A DNA stretch of 64,000 bases from contig NW_019776136.1 in assembly GCF_001039355.2 (NCBI RefSeq), positions 1-64,000 on the forward strand, in the 5' to 3' direction. The first letter of the stretch is position 1. Each line of letters begins with the position of its first letter. The notes under the pieces are model-generated. The model saw nothing but the letters and a program-made list of their open reading frames with translations. It was not told the origin of the DNA and made no database searches. Below are positions 1 through 12,600 of the stretch, one piece after another. The stretch is from Lingula anatina. Lineage: Eukaryota; Brachiopoda; Lingulata; Lingulida; Lingulidae. The position numbers and the translations under genes are program-made.

Positions 1-4
1 AAAA

Positions 5-39
<35 letters not shown>

Positions 40-622
40 AACTTCATGTTTTCTAACAATAAAAACCATTTTATGCCAAATAAAATTTGAATTTTGGTTG
101 TGCCGACCGAGCCTTCTCTTTTCTTCCCTCTATTTTTTAATTTTTCGGTCTAGTTTCAGTGTGACGGACGACAAATCTAAGTGCATTAATGTTATTCATA
201 CACAAACTTGTGAGGTGTTTGTGCATTTATTCAAGTCTTTAACTTAATTTATAAAAAATATTGTTAAAAAATTACAAAGATCCGTACTTAATTTCTAACA
301 TGTTCAGGTTTTATTAAATCAATTTTGATATTGAAAAATTAAGGGCCTATACTAAAAGAACGTAATTACATAAATCGATAAACCCCAACGTTGCTATTTT
401 ATTTTAAACAAGAAAATGAATGAAAATGTTGATAGATCTTACGTATAATAAAACAATACCGAAAGTGTAAAATGTAGTGTACATCGAAAGTGTTAAATGG
501 TGAAATTCCACTTTGTTTAGGTTATAAAAATTAGCAAAGAGTGGTGTGGACATGTAAATTACACTTTATTCTGAATTCAAGCCTATTAATGCTCCAGTTT
601 CAAGAAATGTTTTCCTATTCAG
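1..622. other. AT-rich sequence upstream of the opsin exon
   Basis: An A-tract at 1-37 is followed by AT-rich DNA containing the left 133-bp repeat. It most likely belongs to the opsin intron before the last exon. I see no further exon, RNA gene or element here. Confidence 0.5.
191..323 (+). repeat. 133-bp direct repeat, left copy (flanks opsin exon)
   Basis: The sequence starting GTTATTCATACACAAACTTG recurs at 1068-1200 in the same orientation with a few substitutions and identical length. The two copies bracket the opsin exon. No coding potential is seen in either copy. Confidence 0.85.
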
Positions 623-912
623 GTAATTTTCTGTTATGCTGGACCCCTTATGCTTTGGTCTCATGCATCGCAACTTTTGGGGACCCTTACTCAATGCCAC
701 TGCTCTTGGTTCACATTCCCTCTATGTTTGCTAAATGCGCCGCGGTGATGAATCCTATCATCTATGTGGGCCTGAACCAACAGTTTCGGGATGCATTCCT
801 TGAGATGTGTCCTTGCTGCAGTGGGATTGTCGCCTGCTTCGCCAGCAAGTCCGATGATGACGATGATGATGATGACGCTGATGCAGGGGAAGGCGCCGGA
901 GGATCGGGTTAG
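623..912 (+). CDS. Opsin, terminal coding exon (partial gene; ciliary/xenopsin-like)
   Basis: This is the last exon of a retinal-binding GPCR. It starts after a CAG acceptor (ag at 621-622) with two nucleotides of a split codon. The frame then reads the TM6 motif CWTPYA, an extracellular loop, TM7 with FAKCAAVMNPIIY, helix 8 LNQQFRDAF, a Cys cluster CPCC (possible palmitoylation) and a tail with eight Asp in a row. The Lys of FAK (codon 733-735) sits at the Schiff-base position and NPIIY is the NPxxY motif, so a photopigment rather than an ordinary amine or peptide receptor is well supported. The tripeptide after NPxxY (NQQ, compare NKQ of ciliary opsins) points to a ciliary-opsin/xenopsin type, but subclass is an inference. 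Upstream exons lie outside the window; nothing in 1-622 resembles TM1-TM5. A possible poly(A) signal AATAAA is at 1225-1230. Confidence 0.85.
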
Positions 913-1067
913 TTCTACATGGAAAGCGAAGGAAGAGTTTTGTTTTCATGGCAGTGGGAACATGCAGTGTGTGTGTTTGTTTGTTTTTCGTTAAATAGCT
1001 GACATTTTAATATTTTAAAGGAAAGATTTGCTTTTGTGAAGAATTGGGTAAACAACATCTAAAGTTG

Positions 1068-1200
1068 GTTATTCATACACAAACTTGTGAGGTTTTTGTG
1101 GATTTAATCAAGTCTTTAACTTAATTTATAAAAAATATTGTTAAAAAATTACAAAGATCCATGCATAATTTCTTACATGTTCAGGTTTTATTAAATCAAT
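1068..1200 (+). repeat. 133-bp direct repeat, right copy (flanks opsin exon)
   Basis: Partner of the copy at 191-323, offset by 877 bp. The two differ at scattered positions, for example gtgcatttatt versus gtggatttaat. Flanks outside the repeat are not similar, so this is not a whole-exon tandem duplication. Confidence 0.85.
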
Positions 1201-2912
1201 GTTGTGCAATTCTGTCAACTTACAAATAAATGTCGGGATGACAAAAATGCGGAGCATATGAAAAGCAAGGCTGTGTAGATGCACCTGGGCTTTAACTAGA
1301 AGTTATGCGTGTAGAATTGTATTTGATTATGTAGTATTTCGAAAGCTTGGTTTGAAGAAAATGCCAACCGTTGTTCAACAGTGAGTCTATAGGTTTGAGC
1401 GGCAGAGATGCTTTTTGGTGTGATTGGCAAGTCTGGCTAACATAGTGTCGCATGATCGCACAGTGAGTATAGATTACGCAGTTTACATGTACATAGCTTA
1501 CATGGTACATGGTAATTTGAAAAGATTTAACCAATGTATATTGATATTTTCATCTTTAGTATAACACCAAATTTTTATTACCTGACATTATTTAGCATTA
1601 ATTATAAGATTTAAGCTTTTCTGCTCGGGTTCATCGTGTTTCTGTAAATAAGCTTTTATAATATGATCATTAATTAAAAATCCTATTTAGAAAACATTTT
1701 TCTCAATTGCACCTGTATACCGATAGCACAAAGTAAAGGGTTTTGGTACTGGTAATAAATGCAATGGGCCTTTAAAGGTTTTAATTTTTTTTTTATTGTA
1801 TGACATTGTATTTTGCACTGCCTACACATATCACATATCCAACTTAAAGTAAACTGTATAGTATAACAACATGAATCTCATATTAAAGGCGTTCTTTGTA
1901 TCGTAGAATTTTTGTTCGGTTTTATATATTAATTTCAAGAAGATATTTATTCATTTCAAAGTTCTAACGTTTTCTAACGTTTTACATTGCCACTGTTATT
2001 ATCAACGTATTTATACTTACATATTATACATTAAAAATAAACATGAAAAAATGATTTCATATTTGTATCACTACAATTTGCACAGTTATCATGGTCGCAT
2101 CTAAACGTGTTTAAAACGTTCCCACAATGTTTTCGAAACATAATGATATGAAGAGCTTATATTTAGCTAAATAGCAAGCAGTGGTCGCTGCCGACGCGGT
2201 CGCCCATCGCTGCCTACCGAATCGAATTTCTCACGAAAAAATGTGCATTTTTGCAACTGTAGTGTGAATGGGGTATATGTCTTTCGCTGTTTGAACTACA
2301 CCTAGCGGCTAATTACAAATGGAGGTTGGAGTTAGTCGGACTAGAGCGGTGAGAATTTAAAAACCTTTGGTATGGCGGTACGTACCTAAAATAACCAAAG
2401 TTCAAAAGAGTTAAAATAAACTGTTATACTCAATAAACCACCATGTTCAAGTGTAGCATTAAACACATATAAAAATCATTAGGGAAGAGTAGGCCTACAC
2501 TTCACTTCACAGAGTTGGGAAAGCAAGCCGCGATCCTGAATCGGCGGTTAAACAGTGATGACATGAAATCGTTTTACGTGAATTACACACTAAAAAGTGG
2601 GTACCGGATATAGCTAATTCTATTAGTCTCATTTGATATTCATGAGACCGGGTCATTACGTCATCAATTGCAATCTCCACTATTTACGCTTAGTCCCTGG
2701 GCCGAATCTGAATGGGGAAACGAAACTACACGCTAGCTGTGGTTTCGCCGTCGTGCGAGTCTGAAAGAAAAGAAACAGGATTGGGTCATAACATCTGTGA
2801 TTACACGCTCAGATTACCGGATTGGTGTTTTATGAAAAGCAGTGTGTTTCAGGTAATTAAATCCAGAAATTGAACGATTTGTATAGTTTAAGTGTATGGA
2901 AGATAATACTTT

Positions 2913-3200
2913 GTACTGGGGCACGAGTCCATTCTATCATGGGGGGGGGGGGGGGAGAGTGTCAGGTGGGCCGAGTCCACGCCAAGGAGGGGTGCTGGGT
3001 GGGGCATGCCCATTCCATTTGAAGGATGTCAGGTGGGGCAAGTCCATACCAGTTGAGGGGTAACAGGTGGGTCGAGTCCATTCCACAGGAGGGGGTGTCA
3101 GATGGGGTGAGTCCATTCCACTTAAGGAGTGATGGGTAGGGTGAGGCCATTACACTGGTTGGTCTAGTTCATTCCATCGGAGGGGGTGTCAGGTGGAGCA
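2913..3200 (+). repeat. Minisatellite, about 34-bp unit, G-rich
   Basis: About seven diverged tandem units carry the core GTGTCAGGTGGGGCGAGTCC followed by ATTCCA and a purine-rich stretch, after a 15-bp G-tract at 2941-2955. Open frames across it are by-products of the repeat. The rest of 1201-4300 is AT-rich intergenic DNA with an (AAAT)n/(TTAA)n patch near 3447-3545, and no gene is seen in it. Confidence 0.75.
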
Positions 3201-4302
3201 CATTAATTAGCTCTATTTTGAAGGGTCTCAAATTTCACTATTCCACTATTTAATAAACATGAACATTATAAATTGTATATTAAAAATTGGGAAATTTGAA
3301 ATTTATCACAAAAATACATAGAGGGATGAATCAGATATTTGAAAAATTATTTCTTATGATCTCAATTTGGTTCAGAGAAAAGGAACTGAAAACGAGTTCT
3401 CTGTTGTATCCTCAGAATATAGATTTTGGACAAATTTCAACTGTTGCCAAAAATAAATAAATAAATAAATTAATTAATTAATTAAAAAAATAAATAAAAT
3501 ACATTAATTTTTTAATTAAAAAAATAAATAAAATACATTTAAAAAATCTTCCTCACGTCTTTTGGCACAGGTCATCATTTTTAGTTGTTTGATGTTTTTG
3601 TAATATTTAAGCCATTAGTAAAATATTCATTTCAGTTACAGTCATGATAACATGTATAATATGGTACATGTAACAGGGCACATTTAAATGTTCCATAGGC
3701 AACACAACAAAACTGCATGATTTTAGAACGTAAGTTTGCAGAACCTTCATTACCAGGCATTGTGAAAAAAAGTAATCAAGGAAAAGTTGTATCAGTGAAA
3801 TAAACGTGCATCTAATAATAGGTACTCCTTTAGCACAGTCTAATTTCTTTATTTGTTTGTATTAATAACTTGCAAATCTTATACAAAAAGGTTGTTCTTT
3901 TAAAACTTTCGTCACTAAAACGGCTAAAACCTTCCCATGTACCATGTAGTAGGTACTGATTTTCTATTGATCACATGAACAAAAATGGAGGCAGTTAGTC
4001 TGGTATTGTGTGCCTCAAACCAATCTTTTGACAAAGATTGTTCTCTGGTTGTAAGATCCAGCTTAACTGTTATTTTATTCATTGTTCAAAATAATTCGTT
4101 GTTCCTGGGGTAAAATCACTGGCGATGGTTTGGAAACAGAGTTGTTACCACAACCAATTCTGTGGACTGAATCTTCTGTCCTTTTGATGTTTCTTGTCTG
4201 AAATAAACCAGTCATAATTGAAAACTAATTGTATAATTAAATGAGAACTCATGTCAACATATACATTAATTATAATTGTAAATATATTCTTTTACATTGC
4301 AG

Positions 4303-5384
4303 GGGTTTCTCCAATGGGCATGTTAGCTATATCCACAGATTTACACATATTGCATGGTGAATTAGACTACAAAAATAATAAAATCAAGCAGTTGGAGTCA
4401 ATGATCATTAAATTGAAAGATGAAAATAAACAGCTAAATTTAAAAAGAAAAAATTGATGATCAAATGAAATTTGGAATAGAAAGCGTTTTAGACAAAGAA
4501 CAGAAGAAAAAGGGACTCTTTAAGTACTACACAGGAATTACTCATGAGCTGTTTAAAAGTCTGTTCAAATTTTTGATACCAGACAACTATATACTACAGC
4601 ACGAAAAAGGTCAGAATGATATTAAAATTTTGACACAAGAGGACTGCTTATTTTCAGTGTTGACACAGTTACGTCACAATTTTGGCTTACAGGATATTGC
4701 CATTAGGTTTGGTTTAACTGTTCAGTCTGCTGGAAGTGTTTTTAATACATGGATAGCCCACATATATCTTAAGTTTGGACAAATGTCAATATGGCCGCAT
4801 AGAAATATCATTATTGAGAATATGCCAAAAGAGTTTAAAGCAGACTTTCAAAATACTTTGGTTATTATTGATGGAACCGAGTTCAAAACACCAACTCCAT
4901 CTGCTCTTGGTTTACAAAGTCAGATGTATAGTGATTATAAGTCCAATACAACGCTGAAGGGTCTTATTGGCTGTGATCCCAGTGGATCGGTTATTTTCAT
5001 TTCAGAACTATTTACTGGGTCTATATCTGATAAATGCATTACTGAACAGAGTGGATTTTATGATTTTTTTAAATAAACTTAAGCAACAAGGTTATATTGC
5101 TGAGGGGCACTCTGTCATGACTGACAAAGGATTTACAATATTAAAAAAAAAAAGAATTAAAAACATTAGGGCTCAGTCTGAACATTCCTCCATTTTCATC
5201 TAGTGGAGCCCAAATGACAGCAGCACAAACATACCAAACTCAAAAAATAGCTAAACACAGGGTTCATATTGAAAAACTAATTGCAAAAGTTAAAAGTTAC
5301 CAAATTCTTTCAAATGTCATACATGTGTACCAACTAACTTATTTCAGAGTGTTAATAAGATATGGACAATATGTTGCTTTTTAA
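4303..5384 (+). pseudogene. Decayed Harbinger/IS5-type (DDE_4 family) transposase
   Basis: Three frames carry consecutive parts of one transposase. 4303-4457 gives a coiled coil rich in Lys, Leu and Glu, after a plausible acceptor at 4301-4302. 4465-5076 gives a KYYTG box, then a helix-turn-helix like the Pfam HTH_Tnp_4 region (LTQEDCLFSVLTQLR), then the first catalytic Asp in DGTEF. Two further frame changes bring the second Asp in MTDKGF (about 5118-5135) and the Glu in HIEKLI (about 5266-5283), ending with TAA at 5382-5384. The DDE triad survives, but a stop near 4455 and frameshifts near 5067 and 5150 make it a relic. The family resembles animal Harbinger/ISL2EU transposases that often carry an N-terminal THAP finger; no THAP finger was found upstream. 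Terminal inverted repeats were not located. Confidence 0.8.
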
Positions 5385-6607
5385 CTTTATGTCAAGATAC
5401 TTTTGTCACTGATAAAAGCTCAAATGAAGATGAGTGATGATTAAAAAATAAAGTATAATTGTAGAAATAACTTTTAATGGTACTTATTTAAATGAAAATG
5501 TGTATATATAGAAGTGAAAATGCTTTTATTGTATACAGTGATTTTTACCCCAATTTTGCCACTTTTTGGCCAAAAGCTGATGAGAACTTGTTGTCGAAAT
5601 GTAATGTGATATCACGCAGATTTTTACCTGATAAGATAGATATGAGCCAAGTTGCACTTCTCCTAATGGTGTATCTACTTTTGGAACATCCACTGAAGCA
5701 ATATAGGCCAATGGGGTCCCTTTCAGATTTTTGAGGATGTTGATGTCTTCATTGGTTATCTTTGGTAATCTGAAATTCAACAATATTTTCACATAACTTA
5801 AACACCCAGATTATGAAATAATACTATTAAATCATCTAGTGTAATTTGAGTGTCACACAATGTAACACTACACTCGGGTCGAAAACAGAAACTACACGAT
5901 GTCTGTACTGTACATAAAAATTAGGTATATCAGAAAAATTTTCAAACTGATCAGAAAATTAAAATACTTATATCATCTGAAAGGTAATGCAAAAACCGGA
6001 TGAAATCATTTGGAATTTTTTAAATATTCCTACAAGCAACAAAGATATTGAAGTTTTTTAACTGCAAAAATCCACCAAAAGTGTCCACACTTCTCAGCTC
6101 AAAACCTGTGCCCACTGACCAGCAGTGATCACTCAGGCGCAGCAGAGCACCCTGTGTGTCTTTGTGTGCTCAGCCTATTGTNATAAAAATATAATCTCTG
6201 TAGAATTTTATAGCTGAAAAGTATATAATTAAAACCATTTAAGTTTGATCTTTAAGGCCCCTTCCCAAATGATATATGTGTACAATATCCAATGCATACT
6301 TACACACACTCTGTCTCATTCATCCTTTGTTTCAGGAGGGACACAGGCGGACACTGACACAGGCGATGCAAGAGGTCAAGGTCAAAATGCATGACGAACC
6401 ACTTACATTATGTATATCCCTTTATTTTAAAAATTGACAGGGAAATTTCATATAATGTATGGAGTTATTTTCTTGTCTGTCATTGTCATCATCTTTGAAC
6501 ACCAAGATGTGTACGATGTTTCAAATTTTCTCTCCCATAACCACCGCAATTAATCCGTATGTCAAATACAAACTTCTAGAACGTGTCCCTCTTCATAGAA
6601 AAACAAG
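5385..6607. other. Intergenic DNA between transposase relic and helicase gene
   Basis: AT-rich sequence with one N at 6182. An 88-codon open frame on the minus strand at 5526-5792 overlaps one on the plus strand. I recognise neither, and they may be transposon debris or chance. The last few hundred bases should contain the promoter and 5' UTR of the helicase gene; no TATA box or other convincing element stands out. Confidence 0.4.
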
Positions 6608-9600
6608 ATGTCGGCCACGCTGAGAGCACGTTTCATAAGTCAAGCTCGTGGTTTTTTGTCAGTATGTGTTACTGTGCCACAGAGGCATGTGCCGCGTCTC
6701 TTACAACAAAATACAAGTAAGTTTTTTAAGTTTTCGAGCATCAAATACCTTATTATTCAGTCACCTCCGTAGTTTAAATGTGCGTGCGCCCCGTTAGTAA
6801 ATGAGCACGTGCGCCTATGAAGACCCACGTTTGTTTTAGTGAAAGGTCTCGCCAATGTAAGTGGACCCAGTTTCGCTCGCCTGTCACCTTAACCAGTTGA
6901 TTTTTCTATAAACCACATCAACTATATTTTGGACCCTAGTTAATTGTGGCGCAAAAGTCTGAACAAAGGGAGAATTTTTATTGTCGCCATACACTTATGA
7001 TCTATAATTGGGCTTCGGAAACAAGAACACTTACTCCACCAACGTCCAAATGACCCCTCACCAAATATCAGTATATCTTGCATGAGACAGTTTCACCCTT
7101 CAACCTTTTGTAGTCCCAGGTAGAATTCCATACAGTTAAATATATGTATATAATGAAACAATGAAATCTCCATTCGTGAAGTCTGGTCTTACAAGCAGAC
7201 ATTGGCCCGTATCCAGAATCTCCCTTTAGCGTTAAGGGAGACTTTAAAGTCGACCTTATACGAAATTTGTATTCCAAGACCTTTCTTTACCTTACTTGAA
7301 GGAATCACTTAACAATCATCCTTAACAAAGGGATCGGTCATTTCTAGAATCTGCCTTTGCTTAAAGATTTCCTTTATTTTTGGCTGAGGATTCATTAAAA
7401 TGTAAAGTTGGTCTTGAGTAACTTTTAGTCTTCCTTAAGCAGCCATCATGTACAGTTCGCTTGTGAAAATCAGCTCCATGGAGGACTATGTAAACCAACA
7501 TGCCTATCTAAATTCAAAATCATTAGATTTAAGTAGAAAAGCACTCCGAGAGCGGAGACCTCCACCAAGGCAGCAAAGTCTCCACCCAATTTTCATTCTA
7601 TAATGATTTAGTTTTTTGATTGATTATTGATCTGGATCACCACCAAAAACTTATAATCTGTTCCTTGGCCCACTTGTGACAGTTCTTGAAAATTTCATCA
7701 CAATCGGCCCATAACTTTTTAAGTTATTTTTGATTATTGATTGATCATTGATCTTGATCACCACCAAAAACTAACCACTTCTAAGGTAACCCGTTTTTGA
7801 CCTACCCTGTAAATTTCATAAAAATCTGTCCGTAACTTTTTGAGTTATGTTGATGACAAACAAACAAACAGACAGACAGACAGACAAACAAACAGGGATG
7901 AAAACATAACCTCCTTGGTGGAGGTAACAAAAAGACAGACAAACAAACAGGGGTGAAAACAACCTCCTTGGCGGAAGTAATACATTTGATCGAGGATAGG
8001 CTTTTCTCTGTTGACTAATTGCATCAGTAGCTGCTTTTCGATATCAGAAAAAGGTCTACGACTTTGGTTTTCTCATCCTCCAAACCATTCTTTTCTCTTC
8101 TTGGCATACTTGCTTTATTAGAGAGTTTCCGGTGCAGTTGGGATACAATGGCTAGATTGTTACGTATGTGCAAATGTATCCAGTAATGTGCTACTCTATT
8201 TCCAAGGGGGAGATTATTTTTTATGAAAAAGGAGACAAATATTACCCAAAAGTGCAATTTTTCCCGACAAAAATGGCGGTTACTAAGAACCCCACGATCA
8301 ACCCCTGACTACGTGCCTGATAAACCAAACTAGCGACTCCTCTCTCTTAAAAAGTCGAAATTTGCATGAACGTACACTTGAACTATTGTAAAAAAGTACA
8401 TAAGGCATATAAATTAGCCAACATAACCTTAAATAACTATTTTCAATAATCTTCCGCACTGGCTAGATAGGAGCGCTTGTATTCTGCAGACTAGATAGGA
8501 CGACGGTATATGAACGCGGTAAACGTCACAAGTGCGCACAAACCGATGACGTATTAATCTAGCTGGCATATCTCACCGGCAACGAAAACTCTATTCACAA
8601 AATTTGGCTTGGATCAAAACATCCACATGCAGTGATAATGTCCATATGTGCTGTTGCATGACTGAAATTGGTCAGTTGACCCCAATATTATACAACATTA
8701 CTGAGGCATTTTTAACAAGGAGGGTGTCACAAAGGCCTACTCTAACCACTGAGGAGCTCCTTTATGTCAGTGTCCCTTACCTAAAGGCTGACTTTTGTCA
8801 AAGTAATTCCTTATCAAAGGAGAGGCTAGTGTGGTCTTAGAATACCATTTCGTTAGGCCTTCCTTTACCAAGGAACACCTCATCAAAGGAAGCCTAAAAG
8901 TTGACCTTAGGACTATCTAAAGGAACATCTTGGAATACGTCCCTTGATTTTATTTTTAAGGTGTCTAGCTAGAGAGGTTAGGTATGGGGGTGGGGGGCAG
9001 GTTTTGATAAAAAATTATAGGCCAGTTGTTGAAAGATTTTCATAATAATGGCTATGGGTTATGTTTTACAACAGATTTGTTTGTCTGCAAAGGAATGGGG
9101 TAAATCTTACAGAAGTAGAATATAACAAAATAGCAGTCCACCCTATGATGTTATATTGCACCTTTGGCCTTTGATTCAGCAATTGTCAATTTTTTTCCCG
9201 TAATTACTTTTATAAGGCCCACACTGTTGAAAAGCCCAGACATTTTGTCACAAAATAATGGCAGGCAGAAAGCCATTGAAAAAAGGAAATAGTTGTAAGA
9301 CCCAGTGTAGAAGATTCAGCTTAAAATTGAGCACCACCTGATCGGCTATCCAACATTCTTGTACTCTCCCACTGATTATCTTGTCTCCCAAATAGTCTGC
9401 AGATAAATTCAGATTAATCTTGCCAAAGAAATTTATCTTAAAACCTTTGTCAAAAATATACTATGCTGACATGAGCCTTGAAAAAAAATGTGATCTCTGA
9501 TTTCCAGCATTTTGAGTATTTTGATAAAAAATAGAATCTCTTAAAGATCATCCTGCAGCCTGTGCAAAATATTTTTGAAACTCCAATAAATAAATACAAT

Positions 9601-12600
9601 ATTTGTGTTTCAGAGCTTCTTGTCACATCCATACAGAGGCGTTTAATAAGCAGGTCAAGTGTACTGAGTGTCTATGGGCAGGGCAGGCCATATCTGGATG
9701 AAGATGGGGAAGAGTTTGCTGACATTGATGAAACTGAAGTTGATAAACTCAGGCGAGACCAGAGAGCGTATAAGGAAGAAGACCAGTAAGATACTGCTAA
9801 ATAGTCATTGTCAGTTTAAGTCAAAATGTGCCCCCCCCCAAAAAAAAAAAAAAAAAAAAAAAAAGATACATGATAATAATAATCACCGACATCATCATAA
9901 TTGATAGGATTAATTAAAAATGCAATTTCCATGTTTCCTTTCAGACATGATAAATGGTCAAATTATGACATAGATGAAGAACTGATTGAAACTTTGGAAG
10001 ACCTTGGCTATTCTGCACCATTTGAAATTCAGTCCAAGACTTTGAAACCCCTCTTAGAAGGAAAGTAAGTTGGGTGAAATTTCTTCCCATGTTTGTGAAA
10101 TCATTCATAAAAAGAAAGATGAAATGCATGTTTGCCATGAAAATTACATTTGTTTTGTGAAAACAAAACTGTAAAAGAGAAAAACCACACATGATGAAAC
10201 TGTAGATTGTCTATTAAGTTGAAAAAATTGAGCTTATTTAATATGAACTAAGCTTTCATCTAACCTAATAAAGCATAATAAGTACAATTTACCATTTTTT
10301 GAGATCTTTTATCAAAGTTTTTAATGGTTTTGATGTGACATTGAGATGGGGCTTCACTCATATGATGTGCCAAAGCCCTGGTTACACAACTTGATTGCAA
10401 TTCCTGGAAGAAAATTTTTTTTTGCAATCTCAACCCCTTCAAAGATGATGCTTTCACAAGATATGATAGTCAAAATCACATTCATATGATACTAAGTATG
10501 CACGTTTGTTCTTGAAGAAATGTAATTGGCAAAGCAGCCACAGGCAGTGGGAAAACCTTGGCATTTGGCATACCAATTATAGAGCTGATAATGAGAAGGT
10601 AATACAATTTGTAGCTGTTATTAGTTATTAGTTGTCATTTAAGGAAAAGATGGGAAAAGGTGCCCTTTGAAAGTAAATGAGATGTGTATGTGTATTTTTC
10701 CTGTAGTAATATATGCTGTAACTGGCTTTAAGTACTTCAGTTTAAGATAAGCTTTGTAGGTTTTTGTAATTTGATAATCATGGGGATTGGTAACAATGGT
10801 TCATTTTATTATTTTTGTTGAATTTAATACGTTTATCTGCTGTTTACATAGTGGAAGGCTGGAAAGAGGATTCAGGAGGAAACCATGTCACCCATTGGCA
10901 GTTGTGATTGCCCCAACAAGAGAATTGTGTCTACAAAACTACAGGTATGAAGAGGAACACCAATCAAATTTCTGGTTGTAGACTATTGGGTCATGTTTGA
11001 AAAGAATTTTTTTACTAGAACTTGATGAAATACATTTAACTCTCCAGATCTTATGATGCTGATTTTAAGTGCTCGCATATCTGATTGACATATTTTTATT
11101 TTTTTGGGGGGGGTATCACGTCAGTTTGGATATCTATATAGTACTGAGGTTAAACTTGTTCATCCTTCAAAGTTCATTTCAGAGTAATGTGTATTGCATT
11201 AATTCTTGTTTCATAATTGTCTTTTCCAAGGTGTATCATGGAGTTAAATCCAAAGGTGCGCTGTGTGCCTGTGTATGGTGGAAATAGTATTTCTGTACAG
11301 ATGGATAAACTCAGAGCAGGGGTAGATGTTGTCTTAGCAACCCCAGGTAGACTCATGGACCTCATAAATCGTAGTAATTGCGTAAGTCTCATCCTCTCTT
11401 TGTTTTAGCTTTTTCAGGGACCTGTACAGAGTTAAATATTGTTTATAGTTTCAGACTTCAAAATTGTCTGTTGTGTCTGACATAAGGATATTTAAGAGTT
11501 CATTATTATATAACGCAGGGGAAAATGTCCCCCAAGAGGCCTTATGTAACCTGCCAAGCATGATTTATAAAAAGCAAAATTGATTATTACATTCAGACAA
11601 GTGCAAGTATCTGTTAATTTTATGAAGCAAAGATCAAGTGCATCCTTTAAAACAATTAAAGAAAAATTTAAGAGAGAGAGAAAATTTTAGTACATTTATA
11701 TCTGTTTATTTCAATCCACACCTGGTGTATGCTTTTGTACCAATGTCTTCTCAAAAGGCAGTGAATTTGGTTAAATATGAAGTATTCACCACTGTATCTT
11801 GCAAGGTTGAATTCAATTGATTATTCATTTAAATATAAAGGTTGCGGATATAGTAATTCATTTGAATGATGCCAATAAAGTTTGTCTGGTATTTGAAAAG
11901 TGTCAAACAATATGGTTCCTTATTTTCAGAATTTGTCAGAAATGAAGCTTTTATGTCTGGATGAAGGTGACCATTTGTTGAATCCACAATTTAGGGTAAT
12001 GATATTTGTATGACTCCGTGTATTTCATGTAAATGGTACAAACAGTAGTTTATATTATATAATCAAATTATTCTGTTTGTATTGTATGTTTTTTTTTTTT
12101 TTACTTTATCACCACAGCAGTGCTATATTCTGAGAGTCGGTATATTTCTATATTTTTTTTTTGCACATTACTGTTCAAATTGACATTTACAGTGTTATTT
12201 ATTTATTTATTCAAAAAGACAAGTGAGATTTTTTTAGATCAAAGTAAATGTTTATTGTCAATTTACAGAATAACCCTTACCCTTAGCTCATCTTTCAGGG
12301 GGGGAGGGGGGGGTACTTTTTACCTTGCAAGACCAGGGAAGAGGAATTCTCTTTTCTGACATCCCTAATGATGTGCAGTTTTTTATGGCATTTCTATTTA
12401 TCATATTTTCAGTTCCTTGCCACACACTATAGATATTTGAATGTAACATTTTTCTTTCATGTTGCAGGATGACATAGAGAGTGTCTTGCAACTTGCCAAG
12501 AAACAAAGTCAATCATTGGTCTTTAGTGCCACCATGCCACGGTCTGTGAGACAAGTAGCTAATGAGTGAGTAGTGAAAAAGTTCTCTATTTTTTGGGGGG

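Noticed and set aside
758-949. Minus-strand open frame rich in His across the opsin tail
   Set aside because: It is the antisense of the GAT/GAC Asp run, with no homology and no initiation context.
2962-3150. Minus-strand open frame over the G-rich repeat
   Set aside because: The protein repeats with the minisatellite period and is a repeat by-product.
5526-5792. 88-codon minus-strand frame next to the transposase relic
   Set aside because: I could not match it to any family, and the opposite strand is also open. Chance or decayed transposon sequence is more likely than a gene.
7857-7893. Possible CRISPR-like regular repeat (CAAA/CAGA run)
   Set aside because: It is a simple tetranucleotide microsatellite in a eukaryotic repeat with no spacers.
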